NCBI GenBank assembly: GCA_016177515.1
Contig: JACOUZ010000195.1
Coordinates: 1-7,634, forward strand
Origin: Acidobacteriota bacterium
GTDB taxonomy: Bacteria > Acidobacteriota > Polarisedimenticolia > Gp22-AA2
Length of the DNA: 7,634 bases
Reading direction: 5' to 3'
In this document: positions 1 to 4,989 of the stretch, piece after piece
Layout of the letters: every line of letters begins with the position of its first letter
Position numbering within the stretch: the stretch's first letter is position 1
Made by a program: the position numbers and the translations under genes
The notes under the pieces: model-generated
Told to the model about the DNA's origin: nothing
Database searches by the model: none
The model's input: the letters and a program-made list of their open reading frames with translations, nothing else

Positions 1-183
1 GAGATGGCCGCGGCTCACGCCGCCGCCGTCGACACCTTCGACCGGAGCCTGGTGGAGATCCGCCAGAAGGAGCGCGACATCGCGGAGCTGGAAGCGGACG
101 GCCCCAAGTCCCAGGCCGCGCTCGGCCCCGCGGGCGAGTGGATCCAGACCTATTCCCAACCGGACGGGGACAAGGACCACTGA
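1..183 (+). CDS. C-terminal part of an unrecognised protein (5' truncated by window edge)
   Basis: Frame 1 is open from the first base and gives 60 codons before a TGA stop. The codons end almost always in G or C, as in the neighbouring genes, and the composition is balanced, with none of the arginine/proline excess seen in shadow frames of this high-GC DNA. The visible piece is Ala-rich at first. It then has a charged, probably helical stretch (VEIRQKERDIAELEAD, about residues 18-33) and a polar tail ending GDKDH. No catalytic motif or domain is visible and I do not recognise the family. There is an ATG at base 4, but nothing before it can be seen, so the true start is presumably upstream of the window. 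That this is a real gene end is an inference from codon usage only. Confidence 0.65.
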   Translation, partial: EMAAAHAAAVDTFDRSLVEIRQKERDIAELEADGPKSQAALGPAGEWIQTYSQPDGDKDH

Positions 184-600
184 GACGGGCGGAGGTGGAG
201 GCGCCGCCGGTCGCCGGGATCCCTACAACCGGCGGGAGCGCCGAGGGGCCGGTGTGCGGGGTGAGGGAGTCTGCCCGAGCCGTGGATCGCGCATGGCGGC
301 GGGCCGCCGGCCGCGTCGAACCAGCGGCGCCGGGTCGGCCACGCCTCCGCCGGCGGCCGGCGAGCGGACGCCGGGCGACGCGGCCCCGGCGCCCGGGTCC
401 GGCCGGCGGCAGGTTGCGACGATCGTTTGGATGACCTTGGACTTGAGCACCGGCTTCCTCCGCGGTCGTTTACGTGCTGCTGCGAATATAGGAACGCCGC
501 CGCTTCGATCAAGACGAAGGCGCGCACATACGGATTTGCAACGCGACCGGGGATCGATCGGGCCCGGACGCGACACCCACTCCGATCCGGAGAACAAGAA
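184..600. other. 417-base stretch without a supportable gene
   Basis: No frame on either strand gives a credible protein. The open frames here translate to Arg/Pro/Ala/Gly-rich sequence typical of shadow frames in GC-rich DNA. Bases 200-420 are extremely GC-rich with many GCCGGC-type words. They include a hairpin at 201-241 and a perfect 10-bp complementary pair (305-314 with 353-362). From about 421 to 600 the composition becomes more ordinary, which would suit a 5' leader or promoter region for the gene at 601, but I found no convincing -35/-10 pair. I saw no tRNA, RNase P, tmRNA or SRP RNA hallmarks. Confidence 0.6.
201..241 (+). terminator. GC-rich hairpin after the first gene, possible terminator without U-tract
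   Basis: CCGCCGGT (204-211) pairs perfectly with ACCGGCGG (228-235). A further GCG/CGC pair (201-203 with 239-241) follows a 3-base bulge. The loop contains the palindrome GGGATCCC. The hairpin starts 17 bases after the TGA of the upstream gene, which is the right place for a terminator. No T-run follows, so intrinsic termination is doubtful, and chance pairing is easy in such GC-rich DNA. Confidence 0.22.
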
Positions 601-1407
601 ATGAAGCGCATTCTGGCGCCGGCCCTCATCGTCACGGCGCAGTTCTCTCTCCTGTCCGCCGCCTCCGGTGAAGGGGCGGCCGATCTCGTGCTGCTCGACC
701 ATCCCAAGGGAACGTGGCTCGCCACGGTGCGCGGGGAGACCGTCCTGACCGTCCTGGAAGAGCGGGACGGCTGGCGGCGCGTCAGGCTGGAAGGCTGGAC
801 CATGGCGGCCCAGGGGCCGGCGGCCGCGCCGGCGCCTGAAGCAGGCGCTCCGCCGGCGGCGGCCGGGGGCGCACGGATCCTGGGCGTGCTGGCGCCCGAT
901 ATCCGGGCGGGAGGCGCCGCCGGCGCCGGGGTGCTCGTGCTCCTGGCGCGGGACGGCGAGGCCCTCGATGCCGAGCACCGCATTGGCGGTGAGGAATGTG
1001 GAGCACGCGTCCGAGCACTGGATCGGCAGATCGAGGGCCTCGGAATCGAGCTGCAGGGCTCCCTCAATTCATCGAGCAACTTCCGCGAGGCCACGACCCG
1101 CAGCGATCAGATCAAGGCGCGGCTCAAGGTGGCCGAACGGGAGCGCCTGCACGCGATTCAGGATTGTCGCGAGCGGGCCGCAGCAATCTTCCAGCGCCAT
1201 GCCGTGGCGCGCGCCATCTCCGACGGGGACGGACGCTTTGGGTTCGAGGGCGTTGTCCCGGGACGCTACCGGATCGTCGCCTTCGATCCGGCGGAGGACC
1301 GCCCGCGCTCCTGGTCGCTCGGCTGTGTCATCGAGGGGACCGGCACGCGGATCCTGGATCCGCGTGCCGATCGAACGGCCTCGGAGGCGGACTGGGGACT
1401 GCGCTGA
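601..1407 (+). CDS. Exported protein with SH3-like segment and interrupted carboxypeptidase-regulatory-like beta-sandwich
   Basis: A 268-residue protein. I chose ATG 601 over the in-frame ATG at 427 because GGAG (589-592) lies 8 bases upstream of it and a Sec-type signal peptide follows directly (MKR, then hydrophobic residues 4-19, SAASG). Residues about 28-67 look like a divergent SH3-like barrel (GTWLATVRGETVLTVLEE, DGWRRVRLEGWT). An Ala/Pro/Gly linker covers about 69-90. Residues 91-127 read as beta-strands of a sandwich (ILGVLAPD, VLVLLARDG). A helical, charged segment follows (about 130-200, Cys133 and Cys189). The sandwich then resumes with DGDGRFGFEGVVPGRYRIVA (208-227), the hallmark closing strands of carboxypeptidase regulatory-like (prealbumin-like) domains. 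The most economical reading is one beta-sandwich with a helical hairpin inserted. It probably acts in the periplasm or at the envelope; its function is unknown. It stands alone, convergent with mutS2. Confidence 0.82.
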   Translation: MKRILAPALIVTAQFSLLSAASGEGAADLVLLDHPKGTWLATVRGETVLTVLEERDGWRRVRLEGWTMAAQGPAAAPAPEAGAPPAAAGGARILGVLAPDIRAGGAAGAGVLVLLARDGEALDAEHRIGGEECGARVRALDRQIEGLGIELQGSLNSSSNFREATTRSDQIKARLKVAERERLHAIQDCRERAAAIFQRHAVARAISDGDGRFGFEGVVPGRYRIVAFDPAEDRPRSWSLGCVIEGTGTRILDPRADRTASEADWGLR

Positions 1408-1413
1408 TCAGGC

Positions 1414-1437
1414 GCCTGGCCGAATACTTGGACAGGC
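1414..1437. terminator. Weak hairpin in the convergent gap before the mutS2 stop
   Basis: GCCTG (1414-1418) pairs with CAGGC (1433-1437), and CC (1420-1421) pairs with GG (1430-1431) across one mismatch, leaving an 8-base loop. The hairpin fills the 29-base gap between two convergent genes and would be read from both sides. There is no T-run on either strand, so it is at most a weak bidirectional terminator. Confidence 0.2.
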
Positions 1438-3806
1438 TAGATCCGCAGATCGACGATTGTCACTCCCGCTCCACCTTCATCGGCTGGAGCGCTCCTGAAC
1501 GAATCGACGTGTGGATGGTGCGCCAGGAGATCGGCGACCGCCTTCCTCAGGCGTCCCGATCCGACGCCATGGACAATGCGGACCGGGGTGAGCCCCTGGA
1601 GGTAGACATCGTCGAGGTACTTGTCCACCAGGGCAAGCCCGTCCTCGACGGTCCGGCCCAGAACCCGGACCTCGGCCGCCGCCTCCGCGCCCGGCTTGCG
1701 CGCCAGGGTGACCCCTGCGGGCAACCGCGGTGACCGGACGGCGGCATCCGCAATCGATCTCTCCGGCCGGCAGTCGGCCAGAGCCACGGTCACCCTCCTC
1801 CCGCGAACCAGGACGACGGCCCGGTCGCCGCGCACCGAATCGAGCGTGCCGCGCAACCCCATCCCCTCGACCAGGACCGGCGTGCCGGGAGGAGGCGGTT
1901 CGATCGGTCCCGGCGCGGGCGCGGCTCCGGTCGCCTGACGGATGAGGGCCCGAGCCCGGGCACGCAGGGCGGCAGATGCCTTCACCTCCTGGCGCCGCAA
2001 CAGCGCCGCCACCTTCCGGTCCTTGATCGCCAGAAGGTAGCGCTCCCCCTCCTCGCGCATGGCCGTGAGGGCCATCTCGATCTCGGCCGCCACGGCCTCC
2101 CTGCGGCGCGCCTCCTTGGCGCTGAATTCGGCCGCCAACGCGGCCCGCTCCCTTGCGATCCGCGCCTTCGCATCGCTCGCCTCCCGCAGACGCTCCTCCA
2201 GGTCATGCGACATCTCGTGAAGGCGGGCGAGGTAGGAGGAGATTTGCTCCCCGGTGTGGCCGCGCCGGGCGCGGGCCTCCTCGAGGACGGCGGCCGGCAG
2301 GCCCAGGCGCGCGGCGATCTCCAGGCCGCCGCTGCGGCCAGGGATGCCGGGGATGAGGCGGTAGGTCGGCGTGGAGGTCGTCTCGTCGAAGTGCATGGCC
2401 GCGTTGGCGCATCCCCCGGTCGTGGCCGCGTAGGCCTTGAGGGCCTCCAGGTGCGTGGTGGCGATCACCAGGGCGCCCCGGCCGCGCAGGTGGTCCACGA
2501 TCGCGGTCGCCAGGGCGACGCCGTCCTCGGGGTCGGTGCCGGTGCCGATCTCGTCAAGCAGGACCAGCGCCGGAGCGGCGAGCAGCTCGGCTATCCCGGC
2601 GACGTTCGTCATGCGTGCCGAGAAGGTGCTCAGGCGATCCGGGATCGACTGGCGGTCGCCGATGTCGATGTAGATGCCGCGAAAGACCGGCAGGAGGGCG
2701 CTTGCCACCGGCACCGGCATCCCCGACTGGTACATCAGGGCCAAAAGGCCCGCGGTCTTCAGGGCGACCGTCTTGCCGCCGGTATTGGGGCCGCTGATCA
2801 TCAGGACCCTCGTTGCCGCGGGGATCTCGAGGTCGAGCGGCGTGATCGAGAGTCCCTGCGACTGGAGCGAGAGCTCGAGGAGAGGATGGCGGGCGCCGCC
2901 CAGACGCAGCTCGCCCGAGGCGGACGGCCCGGCGGTGCGGGCGCGCAATCTCCGCCCCAGGCGGGCCTTGGCGGAAAAGACGTCGAGCCTGCCGACTCCG
3001 GCGCTGAGTGTGCGCATCTCGGGCAGCCGCCCGCGCAGGAGATCGCTGTATTCCTGCAGGAGGCGCTGGATTTCGGCCGCCTCCCGATCGCGCAGCGTCA
3101 CGATCTCGTTGTTCAGATCGACCGTCTCGATCGGTTCGACGAAGACGGTCGCGCCGCTGCCGGAGACGCCGTGGACGATACCCGGCAGGGAGGACTGCGC
3201 CTCGGCGCGGATCGGGATGACGTGCCGGTCGCTCCGGATCGAGATGAAGGTGTCCTGCAGGGCGCGCGCGACCTCGGGCCGGCCGACGATCGCGTCGAGC
3301 GCCGTCTTCAGGCGCTCGTTGCGCCTGCGGATCTCCTGGCGCACGGCGCGCAACTCGTCGCTGGCCCCGTCCTCCAGCTCGCCCGTGGTGGTGATCTTGC
3401 CGTCCAGGAAGCGGACGAGATTCCCGAGATCCGGGAGGTCGCGGGCAATGCCCCAGAGGGCCGGGAACTCGGCGCGCGCCTCGGTCAAAGTCGACTTGAG
3501 GGTCCGGCCGGCTTTCATCAGGGCGACCAGGTCGAGGACCTGGAGAGGGGCCAGGACCGATCCCTCTATCTCAAGCCGCGACAGCATCGGCATCGGATCC
3601 GGGACGACGCCGAACGGGAGAGCCCCCCGGCTGTCGGCATAGCCGGTCATCTCGGATGCGAGCCGGTTCTCGTGCCCGACGGTCGCAGGGTCGAAGGAGG
3701 GCCGGAGGGCCAGGGCGAGGGCGGATCCCGGCGGCGTGACGGTCTCGGCGGCCAGGAGGTTCAGGACCTGGTCAAACTCCAGGGCGGTCAGGACGTCCTC
3801 GATCAC
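1437..3806 (-). CDS. mutS2: MutS2-family ATPase/Smr protein (endonuclease MutS2, ribosome-collision rescue factor RqcU)
   Basis: A complete 789-residue MutS2, of normal length for the family. Domain order: MutS core and lever helices (1-330), ATPase with Walker A GPNTGGKT (339-346), signature region DRLSTFSARMTN (390-401), Walker B LVLLDEIGTGTD (414-425) and H-loop ATTHLEALKAY (449-459). A long charged coiled coil (about 520-625), a Pro-rich hinge with a small barrel-like KOW-type segment (about 640-680), and a C-terminal Smr domain (about 711-789) follow. The start is GTG 3806, the first start codon after an in-frame TAG, and it begins with the family-typical ALEFDQVL. GGAG lies only 4 bases before it. 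Family knowledge: MutS2 suppresses recombination and, in Bacillus, splits collided ribosomes. HGVG (746-749) is kept, but the Smr LDLRG motif reads VRVLG (713-717), so nuclease activity may be lost or altered. No promoter was found on this strand. Confidence 0.96.
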   Translation of the reverse strand: MIEDVLTALEFDQVLNLLAAETVTPPGSALALALRPSFDPATVGHENRLASEMTGYADSRGALPFGVVPDPMPMLSRLEIEGSVLAPLQVLDLVALMKAGRTLKSTLTEARAEFPALWGIARDLPDLGNLVRFLDGKITTTGELEDGASDELRAVRQEIRRRNERLKTALDAIVGRPEVARALQDTFISIRSDRHVIPIRAEAQSSLPGIVHGVSGSGATVFVEPIETVDLNNEIVTLRDREAAEIQRLLQEYSDLLRGRLPEMRTLSAGVGRLDVFSAKARLGRRLRARTAGPSASGELRLGGARHPLLELSLQSQGLSITPLDLEIPAATRVLMISGPNTGGKTVALKTAGLLALMYQSGMPVPVASALLPVFRGIYIDIGDRQSIPDRLSTFSARMTNVAGIAELLAAPALVLLDEIGTGTDPEDGVALATAIVDHLRGRGALVIATTHLEALKAYAATTGGCANAAMHFDETTSTPTYRLIPGIPGRSGGLEIAARLGLPAAVLEEARARRGHTGEQISSYLARLHEMSHDLEERLREASDAKARIARERAALAAEFSAKEARRREAVAAEIEMALTAMREEGERYLLAIKDRKVAALLRRQEVKASAALRARARALIRQATGAAPAPGPIEPPPPGTPVLVEGMGLRGTLDSVRGDRAVVLVRGRRVTVALADCRPERSIADAAVRSPRLPAGVTLARKPGAEAAAEVRVLGRTVEDGLALVDKYLDDVYLQGLTPVRIVHGVGSGRLRKAVADLLAHHPHVDSFRSAPADEGGAGVTIVDLRI

Positions 3807-3834
3807 CCTTCTCCCCAGATTTAGTACTTCTCTC

Positions 3835-3863
3835 TTGACAAGCCCCTATATCTTGGGTAGAGT
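3835..3863 (+). promoter_or_regulatory. Sigma-70 promoter, divergent from mutS2
   Basis: A perfect -35 TTGACA (3835-3840), an exact 17-base spacer and -10 TAGAGT (3858-3863; 4 of 6, with the important first T, second A and last T). Initiation is expected near 3870. It sits in a local AT-richer pocket of otherwise GC-rich DNA. It fires rightward, away from mutS2, into the structured interval; the next large gene starts 268 bases later behind its own promoter. That makes it a promoter for a separate short transcript, though read-through into the 4138 gene is possible. Confidence 0.72.
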
Positions 3864-3869
3864 CGAGAC

Positions 3870-4080
3870 TACACGGGTTGGATCAACCAGGGAAATTCGC
3901 GATACCTGCTGGAGAGAGATTGTGAGATTCCCGGAACTGCCCGCCTTCCAGAAGTTGACCACGTACTGGAGCCCTTTCCACGAACTTCCCCACACCCTCG
4001 CTGGGGGCGTGAGCTCCCAGATCTGCGTTCGTCAACCTCGGTAGAAGAAGCACGGGCAGTTCCGGGAAATGCGTCCAGCC
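3870..4080 (+). ncRNA. Candidate structured RNA, 6S-like rod with a 16-bp closing stem
   Basis: The interval behind the consensus promoter folds on paper into one nested rod. The helices are GCTGGA/TCCAGC (3908-3913 with 4074-4079), a perfect 16-bp stem TTCCCGGAACTGCCCG (3928-3943 with 4053-4068), CTTC/GAAG (3945-3948 with 4047-4050) and GTTGAC/GTCAAC (3954-3959 with 4031-4036). They continue with CTGGAGC (3966-3972 with 4013-4020, one bulged C), CACG/CGTG (3979-3982 with 4008-4011) and CCCC/GGGG (3988-3991 with 4003-4007). Around the GTTGAC helix is a large asymmetric internal loop (3949-3965 against 4021-4046). A long closing stem, a central bubble, an apical arm and a length near 200 nt describe bacterial 6S RNA, which binds sigma-70 RNA polymerase. 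I did not recognise primary-sequence hallmarks of 6S, and no SRP tetraloop motif is present. A 6-bp hairpin at 4086-4108 could mark the 3' end but has no U-tract. The ends are approximate; the 5' end comes from the promoter. Alternatives are a structured leader or a 40-codon ORF (see findings). Confidence 0.48.
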
Positions 4081-4098
4081 TGCCCCGCCGGCGATTCA

Positions 4099-4127
4099 TA
4101 GACCGGCGCCCGGCCACGCAGTATAAT
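4099..4127 (+). promoter_or_regulatory. Sigma-70 promoter abutting the ATG at 4138
   Basis: A perfect -10 TATAAT (4122-4127) is preceded by exactly 17 bases and a -35-like TAGACC (4099-4104; 4 of 6 to TTGACA). Transcription should begin near 4134-4135, only a few bases before ATG 4138, so the mRNA would be leaderless or nearly so. It would drive the two-gene unit 4138-7139. Confidence 0.68.
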
Positions 4128-4137
4128 TCCGGCTCTC

Positions 4138-4989
4138 ATGAAGAGCCGCGACGATCGAAATGTAGCACACAAGCACGGCACGCACCGCCGGGAACTCGCC
4201 GCCGCCTCCCTGCTGGCCGCGATGCTGGGCGCAACGCCGGCGGCACCGGGGGAGGTGAGGGCGGCCGGGGGCGGCGCAGAGCGCCCGGCGAGGCAGGAGG
4301 TGGTACCGCCCCCTGCCAGGCCTCCCGAAATCCAGGCCCCCCTGCTCTCCCCGTCTCCGGAGCCGGGCAAAAGCCGTCTGGCCCTCCACCTCGACGGGAA
4401 CCGTCGCTGGTGCACCTATCCCGACGATCGTCTGGTTCGGCCTCCCGAGAAGGAGGGCCGGCTGCAGAAGAGAAACGAAGTGTTCACCTTCGGGTACCAA
4501 TTCACACTGGCGGCGGTCAGGAGAGGAGACGCCGCCACGGTGCTGATGCTCTTCGAGTCGCCGGTGTATCGCACCGCCACCTGGCGCCCGGCTTCCAAGG
4601 TGGGCATGACCCAGAAGTCCGTGCCAAGGGGTCCCACGATCTTCAACGAAGATCAGCCGCCGCCCCGGCCCAAGCAAATCCCCAAGTCGCCCGATACCCT
4701 GGTGCCCTACTGGGAGGAGTGGAACCGGTGCGTCGGCCTCCCCGAACGGCTGGAGTTCGATCTCGACCCCGGCACCTACGATGTCTATGCGGCTTTCGAT
4801 CTCATGAAAGGGGACGGGAGCTGGGTGCACCGGACGACCGGATTCCTGACGGACGTCCCGGTCGAAGCCGGGCGCCGCACACGTCTTGACGGCCTCATCA
4901 ACGTCGGTCCGGGGGCCGACCGCCAGGTGGAGCTCGTGAGATCCTCCATCGAGCCCGAATCGGCCCTCCCGGAGCCAGCCGGTCCTTGA
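4138..4989 (+). CDS. Exported beta-rich protein of unknown function
   Basis: A 283-residue protein. ATG 4138 has no Shine-Dalgarno sequence; TATAAT ends 10 bases upstream, so a leaderless start is plausible. The next in-frame ATG (4222) would cut into the signal region. The N-terminus has a polar stretch, twin arginines (THRRELAAASLLAAML, residues 15-30) and an Ala-rich cleavage region, so it resembles a Tat signal, though Sec export is possible. A Pro-rich linker (about 47-76) leads to a beta-rich body (about 79-270), including WCTYPDD (91-97), FTFGYQFTLAAV and a closing element LDPGTYDVYAAFDL like that of transthyretin/prealbumin-type sandwiches. I see no catalytic motif and do not recognise the family. 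Its stop overlaps the start of the membrane/TPR gene (TTGA, 4986-4989), so the two are probably translated together and may work together. Codon usage matches the neighbours. Confidence 0.82.
   Translation: MKSRDDRNVAHKHGTHRRELAAASLLAAMLGATPAAPGEVRAAGGGAERPARQEVVPPPARPPEIQAPLLSPSPEPGKSRLALHLDGNRRWCTYPDDRLVRPPEKEGRLQKRNEVFTFGYQFTLAAVRRGDAATVLMLFESPVYRTATWRPASKVGMTQKSVPRGPTIFNEDQPPPRPKQIPKSPDTLVPYWEEWNRCVGLPERLEFDLDPGTYDVYAAFDLMKGDGSWVHRTTGFLTDVPVEAGRRTRLDGLINVGPGADRQVELVRSSIEPESALPEPAGP

Noticed and set aside
427..600. Upstream ATG extending the 601 gene by 58 residues
   Set aside because: The extension is Arg-rich and would bury the signal peptide. ATG 601 has a well-spaced GGAG and begins a clean signal peptide.
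150..1094. Long - strand frames (314 and 251 codons) across the gene-poor region and the 601 gene
   Set aside because: Most of their length is antisense to the exported protein at 601, and the rest is Arg/Pro-rich shadow sequence. No ribosome site or domain supports them.
2205..3824. 539-codon open frame on the + strand antisense to mutS2
   Set aside because: It is antisense to an unmistakable MutS2 with all its motifs. Its translation is a Gly/Arg/Asp-rich shadow with no recognisable domain, as expected from strong GC3 bias.
3806..3841. TTGTCA on the - strand as the mutS2 -35 element
   Set aside because: At 17-base spacing the -10 position is G-rich and does not resemble TATAAT. The hexamer is just the other face of the rightward TTGACA within the near-palindrome CTTGACAAG.
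3928..4068. 16-bp terminal inverted repeats read as a MITE or small insertion element
   Set aside because: No target-site duplication flanks the arms, and further complementary blocks lie in nested register inside them, which fits an RNA rod better. A genome-wide copy search would settle it.
3870..4080. SRP (4.5S) RNA, RNase P RNA or tmRNA as the identity of the structured interval
   Set aside because: No SRP apical GGAA/asymmetric-loop motif, no RNase P core sequence, and no tmRNA tRNA-like end or tag frame.
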